Assembly (NCBI GenBank): GCA_020744225.1 | Contig: JAGMWG010000015.1 | Location: 1,054,001 to 1,118,000, forward strand | Length of the DNA: 64,000 bases | Source of the DNA: Paraphoma chrysanthemicola | Lineage: Eukaryota > Ascomycota > Dothideomycetes > Pleosporales > Phaeosphaeriaceae | Reading direction: 5' to 3' | Shown here: one piece after another, positions 33,626-44,322 of the stretch | How positions within the stretch are numbered: position 1 is the first letter of the stretch | Layout of the letters: each line of letters begins with the position of its first letter | The notes under the pieces: generated by a model | The model's database searches: none | What the model was told of the DNA's origin: nothing | The model's input: the letters and a program-made list of their open reading frames with translations, nothing else | Translations under genes and position numbers: made by a program

Positions 33626-34231
33626 CGATTATTGAATAATCAGGTAGACATTATCAAGATTGGTCTTATGAACACCATATTGGATTCCATCCGAGAGCCG
33701 ATGAGCCACAACGCCCTACATCGCGCGGACTTGAAAAGTTGCGTCGGCGGCAGAGTCCCACTGTGTAACAAGCGGTGGTAAGGTGTCCAGGACTCGACGC
33801 GTCAGTTTCGCGACACGGAAGCAAGGACCCGATTCGCCGCTCCTTGTCACGTGCATATAACACGAGCGCTGCATCCCAGGCTCATTCTTGTCTAGCTTAG
33901 CACAAGCTTGACTCCTCACACGGTCTGCAGAAATCTCTACAGTATCAGAATGGTCCTTTCCGAGCTTCGTCTTGCGAATCTCTTTTACTTGTACAAACGG
34001 TACAAACGGACCTCCGGCATCCTTCCTCCACTCCTGGTCCTTGTACGTTGGCGTTAGGTCAATGATGGAGCAAGCGCTCCCACTACTCTACTTCGAAAAA
34101 CAACTCTACATGTTTCCTTATGATAAAAGTCCTTAGAAGGTACGGGATATGATTACGACGTTCCCTTGGGCACATGGTGAATGCTGTGATTTATTGGGTT
34201 GAAAATCTAAGTTACAACGCTGAAGACCCTG
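33626..34231. other. Intergenic between convergent genes
   Basis: About 600 bases lie between the ends of two convergent genes. Nothing was recognised. Confidence 0.4.
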
Positions 34232-36205
34232 CTAACATAAGATAAACTCTCGCTCCAATGAACTTTCCCCATTCTCCTGACTCAGGATCTCTCCATCCAT
34301 GAGCCCATGAACGTAACATTCTCCGATAACATGATAGAAGTTATCACTGTATGGTCTCAATACTATTGGACACTTACAACCCAGTAAGATGACAACAATA
34401 TCTCCTTGTTGAACAGCTTTTGGAGCCAAACCCAAGTAGCCTGTTCTTGTTGTCATAAGAACTCTTTGATCCAAAGAGAGTAGAGCCAAGCGCATGCATC
34501 GTAAATTGTTCGCAATATCCAGACTCTCCCTGTCGGTTTGTGGAAAGAAATCTCGAAAGCTCCGGCCGCCGATACAAAAGAGCCCATTGTGTTCTCTGAA
34601 CTCATTAAACGTTTGGAAATAGCTCGACTGGGAGAGTTTGAACCACTTCGGGTTTAGATGGAATTTCGCAGGACTAGTACGAGTATCGCATCTCGATATC
34701 CATGGTACCTCAAGAAGTAGTTCTCCGTTCGCCCCAGGATGGTCCATAAGTAATGTCCGCTGAAGTGCTTCCGATATTCGACTGCTATACCTATTCGAGG
34801 TATGACGTGATTGAGTAAAGTGACAACGTGAAGAAGGCTGAGTTGCAACGCCATCGACTATGTCCACTTGAAATCCGCTGCAAGCAAGGAGGTCACCATT
34901 TCTTCCATTCTTGAGAAATCGAATTTTGGCCAGTGAGTTTCCGCTCGCTTGACGAGATCTCAGATAACGGATGTGGTGACGCCCAAATGGCTGTCTCCAA
35001 TCAGGTAACCATGATGGCCACCCTTCCTCAGTCGGGATACCTCCAAAAAGAATTTGCTCAAGCCTTCTTGATTTCTTGACAATAGATATCATGAAATCCG
35101 TATAGACTTGCCGCTCCGAGAGCGAGTAATCAGGAATGAAATCCACAGAAACAGCAGCATCCAACAAGCCCAATATGCCATAAACTTTATCCTTCTTATC
35201 GGTTGCGTCGGCTTGCCGAACAAGATTCAGTAACAAGTCCAACCTTACTTCACCATTTGGATTGAAGGTAAGACTTGCTAGACGATACACGCGACTGGCC
35301 ATAGACCATGCTTCCAAAGTCAAACAATGTTGAGATTGATAAGACAGGTCTTCTGAGGCTTGTAACAACTCTTGACAGTAGACAGCACCCAAACGGATCA
35401 TTCTCCTTGTCAATTTGAATCTCCCACATAGCAATAAGGTCGAATTGTGATTCATCGCGAGCTCCTGGATAATCCAGGATCGATTCCAGTAAGGTTTTTG
35501 CATGAAAGCGAAAAGGGCGGGCCATCCGCCAAGTTGCAGGTCCGCCGGAAGTTGTAGTGTATTTTCCACGTAGGGATTCCGACAAAGATGACGCATTGTT
35601 TGGACTGCGTTCCTGTCCGTTATCTCTTCTTGACCAAGCCAGACTATGATAGCTCTAGCTCGACTGTAAATTTCCTTCATGCGCTTGACTTGTTCGTTCC
35701 GCTCTTCCACGTTTTTCTGGTCGATACATAATGAATCCACCCAAAAACACATACCCAAGCGTGTTTCCTTCAGGTCCCGTAAGGCTCTCAATGCTTCCTC
35801 AAGATTCCTTGAAACGTCTCTGAGGATCCCGTTTGTAAGAATACTCTTTGCATCGCCTTGGTCGCCCCACGTGTATGACAAAGCTTCGAAATCACCCCAG
35901 ACGTAACGAGAGTCGCTATGCTGATTGTGGTTTTGAATTAAGCCAAGATTTGTGGTCTTGTCAAGTGTCGTTTGTTCCAGGGTCGAATCTCGCAGATCTA
36001 CACACCTGGTGAAACCGTCCCACACCATCGGGCACTTTTGATTATCCGGGCATCCATGCTGCGATTGAAAGTTGGGAGAATATTCTAGCGGGACGTTTTC
36101 GATAGAACATTGAATAAGATCTTTAGTTGAGACCGGGCTGGAAAGATCGAGAAACCTGAGAACACGAATTTCATTCTTCGCCTTATCAAGAGGCTTGTAC
36201 TGCAT
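34232..36205 (-). CDS. HET-domain protein
   Basis: This single-exon minus-strand gene encodes 657 residues of the heterokaryon-incompatibility class. HET signatures occur in order: FEALSYTWGDQG near residue 107, GMCFWVDSLCIDQKN near 150, RARAIIVWLGQEE near 182 and WNRSWIIQELAMN near 240. The C-terminal half contains the usual post-HET elements KVYGILGLLDAAV and a tail ending REFILC. HET domains are death-inducing or signalling modules in vegetative incompatibility; what this one detects is unknown. No NACHT, ankyrin or WD40 part is attached. An 11-bp stem hairpin lies about 200 bases upstream of the start. Confidence 0.9.
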   Translation of the reverse strand: MQYKPLDKAKNEIRVLRFLDLSSPVSTKDLIQCSIENVPLEYSPNFQSQHGCPDNQKCPMVWDGFTRCVDLRDSTLEQTTLDKTTNLGLIQNHNQHSDSRYVWGDFEALSYTWGDQGDAKSILTNGILRDVSRNLEEALRALRDLKETRLGMCFWVDSLCIDQKNVEERNEQVKRMKEIYSRARAIIVWLGQEEITDRNAVQTMRHLCRNPYVENTLQLPADLQLGGWPALFAFMQKPYWNRSWIIQELAMNHNSTLLLCGRFKLTRRMIRLGAVYCQELLQASEDLSYQSQHCLTLEAWSMASRVYRLASLTFNPNGEVRLDLLLNLVRQADATDKKDKVYGILGLLDAAVSVDFIPDYSLSERQVYTDFMISIVKKSRRLEQILFGGIPTEEGWPSWLPDWRQPFGRHHIRYLRSRQASGNSLAKIRFLKNGRNGDLLACSGFQVDIVDGVATQPSSRCHFTQSRHTSNRYSSRISEALQRTLLMDHPGANGELLLEVPWISRCDTRTSPAKFHLNPKWFKLSQSSYFQTFNEFREHNGLFCIGGRSFRDFFPQTDRESLDIANNLRCMRLALLSLDQRVLMTTRTGYLGLAPKAVQQGDIVVILLGCKCPIVLRPYSDNFYHVIGECYVHGLMDGEILSQENGESSLEREFILC

Positions 36206-37470
36206 TCTGTCTGAATATCAAGCAAGATACAAGAAAACAGTCACATTTGATGTGTAAAGAGATTCAATGAAGTCGCAAGCACAAAAAAGTTCAATTGTGT
36301 ATGTAAATTTGCTGGGGAAAGGGGGACATATTAACGATTTGCATGTCACGGTTTCCATTGGAGCTGCTTCTCGAAAGACGTACAAAGTGTTTCATTCCAG
36401 TTTTTCTCACCGGTTTCTTGAGACCGGTGAGAATAGACCGGTGAGAACATGAGAGGGTGGAGGACTCATTGCCATAGGGTCACGTATTTGTGTAGTTGTG
36501 GCTATACGCCAGGAAAAGATCGTGTATAACGCCTAGTCAAGCCCCACACGGAATATGCGCATGAACACAATTTCTCTCCACCAAATAGGAATCTGTTAAC
36601 TGCTGTAAATAATTGATTTGTATTCGGTGAGATGCGAAAATGACGCACCAATCATGGATTAACACATAGCAGCGTCCGGTGACTTTACCGTGCCTCCCAC
36701 TCACCGGAGCACCATCGCTATATGTGATGCAGCCTGTAAATAGGATGCCATCTATGAGCCATGATATTGGAGGGCGTCCGTCGCCTGTAAGATCCTTACT
36801 ACTTCATACGCACATGTAACAAGCGTAGAGGTTTCCGCAGACAGGAAGCGAGGAGTTCGGCTGACAGCAATTAGATCAGTTAGGGTAAAGCCTTGGCGGG
36901 AGACAAGAGTGAGCGCGGGGTGACAACTGATTGGGCAGCGTGCGCAAATCGGAAACTGCAATTGCATGCGAGTGTACATCACACCTTCTGATGGGGAAGC
37001 CCGATCGCCACGCCTACATATCGAAAACAGACGCAAAAAGATGCGTTGAGGTCCCTGTGGGTACGGAAGCCTTTACGAGGGGTGCAGTATTATCATGCAT
37101 TTCTACATGTTTTCGTCACATTCTCCTTCATCTATTGTTACCTCCCTGGCTGACCGTGGATGCCTGTACCGCCAGAAATGCCTTCACTTTTGTGATCGTG
37201 ACATATCATCTTGAGAAAATTAAGCATCCAAAGCGACGAGAAAAGCCTGCTTCTGGAGGCATTGCAACGGGCACAATGGGCGATGTGAGCGGACACGTGA
37301 CGAGCACGTGACAGCATACTGATGGTCGCTGGTCCCTTGACAGGTGCGCTAGTAGCGCTACCAGGCGTACACAAAATCCCGGCAGTATTTCGTAGAACAC
37401 GTTCTAGCATTCACACCTTGTTCTTCATCGCTCATGTACCCTAGATTACCCTGATACCATCCTGTCCAAC
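36206..37470. other. Intergenic region with a palindromic ACCGGTGAGAA repeat
   Basis: About 1.26 kb separate the HET gene start from the 3' end of the HeLo gene. Apart from the hairpin and repeat at 36404-36447, I see no gene or RNA. Confidence 0.4.
36404..36447. repeat. Perfect 11-bp inverted repeat plus a third direct copy
   Basis: TTCTCACCGGT (36404-36414) and its exact reverse complement ACCGGTGAGAA (36423-36433) flank an 8-base loop. A further ACCGGTGAGAA follows at 36437-36447. It could be a protein-binding palindrome or a transcript hairpin upstream of the HET gene. Confidence 0.75.
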
Positions 37471-38289
37471 TCAGGTACCTCTGCCCCACGTAAATCCTGA
37501 CATTGTACCAGAATTGTGGCCTATCTGAAGACCAGTATTACCACTGCCCGAAAAGACAATATGGTGCGACTGGCCAGTACTCTCCGCGGCCTTTGCGATA
37601 GCCTCCTCCAACAATTTGTCCTGGTCGGCGGCAATTTCCCTCAACACTGTGATGCCTTCACCTTGTCCCAAGGTCGATACTTCCGCGTCGCAAAGATCGC
37701 GCTGAGTCTGCTGAGCAGCAGGGAAAAGGTGGTCGAGGTCGTTGATCAAGTCGGTGATGTCTTCGAGTAGTCGCCTGAATTGCTTTTCTTGGTACAATGC
37801 CCATTTGGCCTTTTGCCGCATCCCAGACCGGTTCTGGCGCTCGATCGCTAGCTGGTGCATTTTCTGATGGAGTTCTGCCATCGCTGGATCCAGCTCTGTT
37901 TGCGGGTCGTAAACCATGAGGCTGTCGTCCCGAGGCTGTGTCCGGCTCTTGTACTTGCTCGACACGCCTTCAGCTTCGGCAAATAGTTCGATGATCTGGC
38001 CCAGCAAGTTTTCAGCGTGTTTGATGTTTGCTTCTGATCCCAAATGTCCCTGAAGCGACGTCGTCTGTCGGACGTCATTGTCGAGGCTCAGAGCTTTGCC
38101 CCAGCGAGACAAGCGGAGTCTTGCGTTGTCCATTCTGAGCTGGCTGGTCTGGAAGCTCTTTCCGAATGCGCGGCCGAGCTGGATGAATTCAAAGCAGTCG
38201 ACTGTGTTATTGAACAGGCTAGCCAGGGCTACGACGCCAATCACCACTCCGGCTGTCTCTGCCATCTCGAACTGCTGGTGTGGGGACAA
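37471..38289 (-). CDS. HeLo-domain protein with C-terminal PP-type amyloid motif (HELLP-like)
   Basis: This is a probable pore-forming cell-death executor. The frame encodes 272 residues, or 264 if the more typical start MAETAGVVIG (38265) is used. The N-terminal 220 residues fit the HeLo family: a hydrophobic N-terminal helix (TAGVVIGVVALASLF), then the CFEFIQLGRAFGKSFQTSQL and RLRLSRWGKAL helices. The last 30 residues contain SGNTGLQIGHNSGTMSG, a pseudo-palindromic N/G-rich motif of the RHIM-related PP class. In Chaetomium the HeLo-like protein HELLP is triggered when its PP motif is templated by the same motif on an NLR. The divergent neighbour, 223 bp away, has GLQVGHNSG at its N-terminus, so this is very likely the effector of that NLR. 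Membrane targeting and death activity are inferred from the family. Confidence 0.85.
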   Translation of the reverse strand: MSPHQQFEMAETAGVVIGVVALASLFNNTVDCFEFIQLGRAFGKSFQTSQLRMDNARLRLSRWGKALSLDNDVRQTTSLQGHLGSEANIKHAENLLGQIIELFAEAEGVSSKYKSRTQPRDDSLMVYDPQTELDPAMAELHQKMHQLAIERQNRSGMRQKAKWALYQEKQFRRLLEDITDLINDLDHLFPAAQQTQRDLCDAEVSTLGQGEGITVLREIAADQDKLLEEAIAKAAESTGQSHHIVFSGSGNTGLQIGHNSGTMSGFTWGRGT

Positions 38290-38512
38290 CCAGGGAACGA
38301 AGGCAGGTAATATGAAAGACCTGACAGAGTAAATTGATGTTTAATTCTACTCTGTACTTGCTTCCGAGTTGAGGTTCGTAGGCAGCAAGGCGATAAATGC
38401 GAGGCTGTGGTTGTTTTGGACAGCCACTCATGTGATGCACCAGCCTTGGCCCCGATGGCTCAGCCTGATCCGCGAAAGCAGTTCCTCCTCTGTTGCTGGC
38501 ACTTACAGCACC
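38290..38512. promoter_or_regulatory. Short shared promoter between HeLo effector and NLR
   Basis: Only 223 bases lie between the two divergent start codons, so the effector and its receptor probably share regulatory sequence. No specific site was identified. Confidence 0.5.
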
Positions 38513-41237
38513 ATGGCTCATCCTAGCACCACAACTACGTTTTCCGGCCACCAAAACGAGGGGTTGCAAGTCGGACACAACTCTGGCTCAATCCACGTCG
38601 CTGCGCCCGGTATGGATCCGCCGCTCCCGCGCTCCCAGACCCCACTAATCGCGCTCGAACTACATAGAACGTCGGGAAACTCCACCAAGACCCGCTTGCT
38701 TCGTGCCGTTCCGTCGCGACCCAGACTTTGTCGACCGCGGGACGCTGCTCGATAAGATCCGCGAACAATGCGCTGCACCCGCATCGCGGGTAGCGCTGGT
38801 AGGCCTCGGTGGGGTGGGGTGAGTCGAGCAGACGAGGCTGCCGCAAGCGCTCCCACCTGACACAAGACGCAGAAAGTCACAACTCGCCATCGAGCATTGC
38901 TACCGCACGGCTGAGCAGTCACCAAATACGTGGGTCTTTTGGGCACACGCCAGCAATGCAGCGCGGCTCGAGCAAAGCTTCCGTGAGATAGCCGACCAGG
39001 TCAAGATTCGCGGCCGCCAGGATCCGCAAGCCGACGTGTTCAAGCTGGTGCACGACTGGCTCCGTGACACGAAGCATGGACGGTGGCTCTTGGTGCTTGA
39101 CAACGCTGATGATGCCGCGGTCCTTTCTCCCACAGGCCGTGGAAGCACTCTCCAGCAGCATCTCACGAGCTATCTGCCCCCAAGTAGGCATGGCTCGGTG
39201 CTGGTGACGAGCCGGACCAAGAGCGCCGCGATGCAGGTCCTGGAAGAAAGCGAGATTATACCGATTGAGTCGATGCACGATGCGGCTGCACACGCTCTGC
39301 TCCGAAAGAAGCTACGAGGCACAGGAGAGAACGATGGCAGTATTGCTGAGCTAGCGACGACCCTTGATCACATGCCGCTCGCTCTTGCGCAGGCTGCCGC
39401 CCACATTCGTGAACGAGCGCCCAGATGCTCAGTGCAGCAGTACCTAGAGGAGTACCGGCAGAGTGATCATAGTAAGACAAGTCTGCTGAACCGGGAAGCA
39501 GGTAACCTTCGTCGAGACAGAGCAGCCAGCAACTCCGTCCTTATAACCTGGCAGATCACTTTCGATCACATACGCAAGACCAGACAGTCAGCAGCAGATC
39601 TTCTGTCGCTCATGAGTTTCTTCGATCGACAGGGAATTCAGGAGGCACTGCTTCGCCGCAAGCGCAGCAGAAAATCTGAGCGTGTACGGCCAGTTCGAAG
39701 CGACGATGGCTTTGAGGATGACATCTTGGCTCTGCGAGACTACTCGTTAATCAAGCTGACTAGAGATACAAGCACATTTGAGATGCACAGCTTAGTGCAA
39801 CTTGCTACTCGCACGTGGTTGGGAAGCGAAGGTCAGCTCGAGAGGTGGAGGCAGCGGTTCATTGCGAACCTTTGCGCAGAGCTGCCTAGAGGAGATTACG
39901 AAGAGTGGGAGAAGTGCCAAACATTGTTTCCTCATGCACGGGCGGCATTATCAGAGCGGCCAAAGGATCAAGAATCACTTGAGGAGTGGGCGCTGTTACT
40001 ATACAATGCGGCATGGTACGCGTGGAATCAAGGGAGAGCAGACGAGGCCGAGCAGATGGCAGTGATATCGATGGAGGTTAGGAGCGAATTCCTGGGGGAA
40101 GAGCATCCGGAGGTGCTGAACAGCATGGAGATGGTGGGACTTTCAAGGCGACTTATGGGCAAGTACGAAGAGGCGGAGGCGATGTACAGGCGGGTGCTAG
40201 CGGGGCGTAGACAGGTGCTTGGACATGAGCATGCGGGCACGCTGACGATTTTGGATAATTTAGCAGTAGTGCTAAGAGTTCAAGGCAAGTACATAGAGGC
40301 AGAGGCAATGCACAGACAGACGCTGGCGATAAGTAAGGAGGTGCGTGGGCATAAGAGTCCAGAAACTTTAGCGTGTATGGACAACTTAGGATCCGTGCTG
40401 AGAAGCCTGGGCAAGTACGACGAAGCAGAGGGGTTACATAGACAGACGCTGGCAATAAGAGAGAAGACGCTAGGGAATGAGCATCCAGACACGTTAACGA
40501 GCATACACCACTTAGCCTCGGTGTTGAGGAGGCAGGGAAAGTACGACAAGGCCGAGGCGATGCAAAGACAGACGCTGGCGATGAGTGAGAAGGCACTGGG
40601 GCATGAGCATCCAGACACATTACATACCCTGCACAACTTAGCGCTAGTGCTATACAGGCAAGACAAGCATGAAGAAGCTGAGGCAATGTACAAGCAAGCG
40701 CTGGCGCGGACGGAGAAGGTGCTAGGGCATGAGCATCCAGAAACGCTTAAGACTATAACATGTCTTGCCGAACTCTTCGCAGTTCAGCGTCGCTACACAG
40801 AAGCCTTTGCTCTATACGAGAGAGCATATGCTGGATTTGAAGTTATGCTTGGGAGAAATCACCCAGATACCCGTGAATGCCAGCGAAGCTATGGAAAAGC
40901 ACTTGCACGGGAACAAAAAGACCATCAAAGACACTCTTCAAGGATATCAGACAGAAAGAGCAATGTGCACGCAAGCAAGGGGTCTCAGCTCCTGGAAGGG
41001 CGAGCGGAACAGCGGGAGCGGCAGAAGCTATCTTCTGGGAAAGCGGACAGCAGGAGAAGAGTGCACACAAGCGAAGATATTGAGCGGCCAAGAGGACGAG
41101 TAGAGCAGCAGGATCAGCAAAGAATATCTCCCAGTGAAATAGACAACAGGAGGAGTATGCGCCCTGGAAAAGAGTCGAAGCTGCTACGAGGACTGGCTAC
41201 GCTGGGAATTCGAAGCTTAGAGCGGTCTGTGCAGTAG
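38513..41237 (+). CDS. NB-ARC-TPR NLR with N-terminal PP-type amyloid motif (PNT1-like)
   Basis: This STAND receptor is expected to signal through an amyloid motif. Three exons fit: 38513-38609, 38668-38818 and 38873-41237, giving about 870 residues. Exon 1 encodes FSGHQNEGLQVGHNSGSIHV (residues about 10-29), a near match to the C-terminal motif of the divergent HeLo protein. Splicing then gives PFRRDPDFVDRGTLLDKI and Walker A GLGGVGKSQLAIE, with kinase-2 WLLVLDNADDA near residue 155 and the NB-ARC GLPL-like DHMPLALAQAAAHI. About six to seven 42-residue TPRs follow from about 486 to 760 (HPDTL, NLA.VL, GKY.EAE.M). A basic low-complexity tail ends the protein. The layout equals Chaetomium PNT1. 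On ligand sensing by the TPRs, NB-ARC oligomerisation would nucleate the motif and convert the HeLo partner; this mechanism is inferred from the family. Confidence 0.9.
40075..40890 (+). repeat. Tandem 126-bp TPR-coding repeats
   Basis: Repeats of about 126 bp encode successive 42-residue TPRs of the NLR, with recurring GAGCATCCAGA and GCAGAGGC words. They are more diverged from each other than the ankyrin units at 13.2-13.8 kb. Confidence 0.8.
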
Positions 41238-41754
41238 GAGGAAGAGACCCTGTTTTAATCAGTCCGAGACCAACATCATACAGTATCGAGTTTTCCATAT
41301 CTTTACAATCAGGCTTTAATCTGTTCTGAGAGACTGTGCAGATTTAAGGAATTGAATTAGTGCTTCTGAGCCTGAATGAATCATCCGTACCCGCTAGCAT
41401 TTATGGTAAATAGTGCCTGTACTTAAGTCTCATTGAATTGATACTTCAAGATCATAGCGATGAGAAATTTCGAAGATTCGCTAGGTCGACTTTCACGACA
41501 CAGCAATGCTGAGTTGAGTTCCATTCGATCATCAAGGCAGTTGATGATGTGAGTTCATGAGCACATCTTGCTAAACGCCTGTGTCGCCTGGGTAAATAAC
41601 CTCCCATAGTTATTCAGCCTTGCATCTGCCACCTCTCCCATACTACAATGAAGGCAGTCCATTTTCTCCAGGGAACTTCGCATGCGCGCCTGATGCAGCC
41701 TCTTGAACCAATCCAGCATGGGTAAGCATGGGTTGATCGGCTCGTGCTATCATG
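41238..41754. other. Intergenic between convergent genes
   Basis: About 500 bases hold no open frame of interest. They probably carry the 3' ends of the NLR and the MFS gene. Confidence 0.4.
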
Positions 41755-43595
41755 TTACCAGTAGTACAAATATTTCCGTCCTTTACGATCCACATACAGC
41801 TGCTCCGCTTCAGACTCATTCTTCCCGGTATGTCTTCTTATATACCGCGTATTCGCCCACTGAAACGCAATAGTCTGGCCAATAACAACCGCCAACCACA
41901 CACCCGCAAGAGAAAGACATGCAATCCACGCCTTGCGATAAAGCGGCGCATCGCTACCACGGAAGACTTGGTTTCCGTACGTCCCGCCTAGATTGGAACA
42001 CCCGATATACACAGCATACGCGATAGCGCGACGTTGCGGAGACTTCTGGTTGAGCGAAAGCCACGTGACGTTGATTGGCTGCCACCCTGGTGCAGCGCCT
42101 GTGACGACTAGTGCGGCGTAGAACGCCCACGATCCTTTTTGTGTGACTGGTAAATGGTATAATGCGACGACGCCAGCAATGGTCCAGACGGCGGCGAAAA
42201 TAATAGCGTAGCCGAATCGCTTGTATCGGTCGACGAAAGTTGCGAGAGCCACGCCACCAAAGGCACCTATGATTGGTGCTGGAGCACTGAGGAGATTTGC
42301 TCGGATGCTGGTGAAGCCAAGAGATTTTATAATTGTTGCGCCCCAGGTGCTGAGGCCGTTGACGGATTGGAGACCGCTGAGACAGACGATGAGGTAGGGC
42401 CAGGTTTTCCAGTCTAAGAGGACGTCGATGCTGTGGAATGGTGAGTATGCATTGCATTTCAGCAGCGCAGAGCTTTCAATACATACATATCTTGTAGTTT
42501 GATGTTCATAGTTGCGGCCTGACCCTTCTTCGGATCTTTTCGAATAATTCTGGCAACATAAATATCCGCCTCGCGCTCCGACAGCCATCCTTTCGTCGGC
42601 ACTAGACCGGCAAATAGACGATTAGTGTGATGAGGTGACTTTGGCACGAGAGCAAGTGCAAGTACACCGGTCGCTGTCAACCAGTAAGCAAATGGCAAAA
42701 TCACTTAGGTTTGACCACATACCAATAGTCGAAACACCACAAATCACAAAGATCCAATGCCAACCCTTCAGCCCACCCTGGCCCTCAAGTCTCAACGAGC
42801 CTGCCGATATCAATGACCCGAAAGCGGCAGACATAGATGGCCCAAAGAAGAACCACGCAGTCCGCTTCGTGAGTTCATCCTGAGTGTACCATCGTGACAA
42901 AGTATACAGTGCGCCAGGAATGAACCCGCTCTCGGCAATGCCTAAAAACAATCGAGCTGCATACCAGCCACTGGCGTTCTTGACGAACATTTGCAGCACC
43001 TCGACCAGGCCCCAGACGATGACTTGCACTGGGATCCAGTAGTGGGGTCCAATGCGATGGAGTACGATCTAAGCATCGAAGTTAGAATTGGCATAGGTGA
43101 TATTCGAGCGGCACCTTACGTTTGAAGGGATCTCCATGAGAACGATCCCAAACCAGAGCAGTGAAACGCCCGTGTTAGCTTGATCGCGCGTCATGTGCGT
43201 GTCTTTCAAGAACGTTGAAGTCAGTACGCCAGATACGTTGGTTCGATCGATTGCCATCCAAATGAACATGAGCTTTGAGCCCAAAGTCAGCAGAGATAGT
43301 CGTGTCATGTCGGAGTGTTACGCACTGTGAATAGAGGCAGGAAGCGGAAGTCAGCTTTGCGGACGACGACTCGTTCTTCTTCCTTAGTCCACCGCACGAG
43401 GACTTCCTGACCATTTCTAAAAATGATTTGTTCGAACCCATGAACGTTGTGTTCCTCGTTCTGCCTATCACTACTATCAAGCGTTGAGGATGGTGACTCG
43501 TGACCCGAGATCTCGACTTCATGTTTGTGTTGCAGGACATTAGAGGCCAGCGGAGCTGTGGCGACCGGAACAAGTGACTTGAATTCAGAAGCCAT
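41755..43595 (-). CDS. MFS transporter of the allantoate permease / anion:cation symporter type
   Basis: This is a plasma-membrane major facilitator, about 543 residues. Five exons on the minus strand fit: 43595-43326, 43272-43120, 43068-42723, 42673-42487 and 42430-41755, separated by 49-56 base introns. Family landmarks are FMFIWMAIDRTNVSGVL-like (LMFIWMAIDRTNVSGVLTST), WFGIVLMEIPSN, WYAARLFLGIAESGFIPGAL, YTLSRWYTQDELTKRTAWFF and WHWIFVICGVSTI, then a second six-helix half (WPYLIVCLSGLQSVNGLSTW). This pattern is typical of Dal5/Tna1-like fungal permeases that import organic anions such as allantoate or nicotinate. It is divergent from an extradiol dioxygenase gene, so it may carry an aromatic or carboxylate substrate; that is inferred. 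Confidence 0.9.
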
Positions 43596-44322
43596 CGAAG
43601 TATTAGACTTAAATTCAGCGAGATGCTTCGAGTGTAGTCATGGTGAAGTGCGAAGGTATACAGATATACCCGCCTTCATGGTACTGGGTCATTAGTGTCG
43701 CAGTCATTGCAGACTGCAATGGCGCGATGATTCGGCATACCATCTCTTACACCCGAATTTTGGTCTTTGGCCGCATTAGCCTAGAAGCTATAAGGTCGTT
43801 TGCGACGGTTCTTTGCCACCTTGTCTCGAAGTTCTCATCGGAGCATGTTCGTGCCATAGTCTGCGGCAATGTGCAGCCGATATGGAGACGCTCAAGACAT
43901 TTAATATTTCATTGGTTCATCGTTATCTTCCTCAGAGTGAAGCTGGTGGTGGTTGGTTGTCTTCTGATGGCGTTGCGCAGCCTTGCGATTGCGAATCTCT
44001 GAAGCGCAAGCCGGACCACGCCAGTGCAATGGCCGACTGCTTGCCTGAGGAATATGCATAGCTCGGAATAGCGTAAGCGACCCTATCGATTGTTGAGAAT
44101 GTGGACTCTATCAAGCACTATCAAGTGTTTGCCATGTGCTTGACTGCGTTCGTTCCCCTCGAAGTGGGGCGGATCGCTAGCGGCAAGTGGCATCATCAGC
44201 CACAGCAATGGCGATGGTTATCCTTCTGCGCTTATATCCGTAAATCCGACCCGTTCAACGATATACGAACATGTTGCGATGCCGCGTCTCGGTGTGCTAC
44301 ACCAATATCGAGTTCTTTTGCG
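43596..44322. promoter_or_regulatory. Divergent promoter between MFS and extradiol dioxygenase genes
   Basis: About 730 bases separate the two start codons. Open frames here are short and lack domains. Shared control of the two genes is plausible but no site was identified. Confidence 0.4.
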
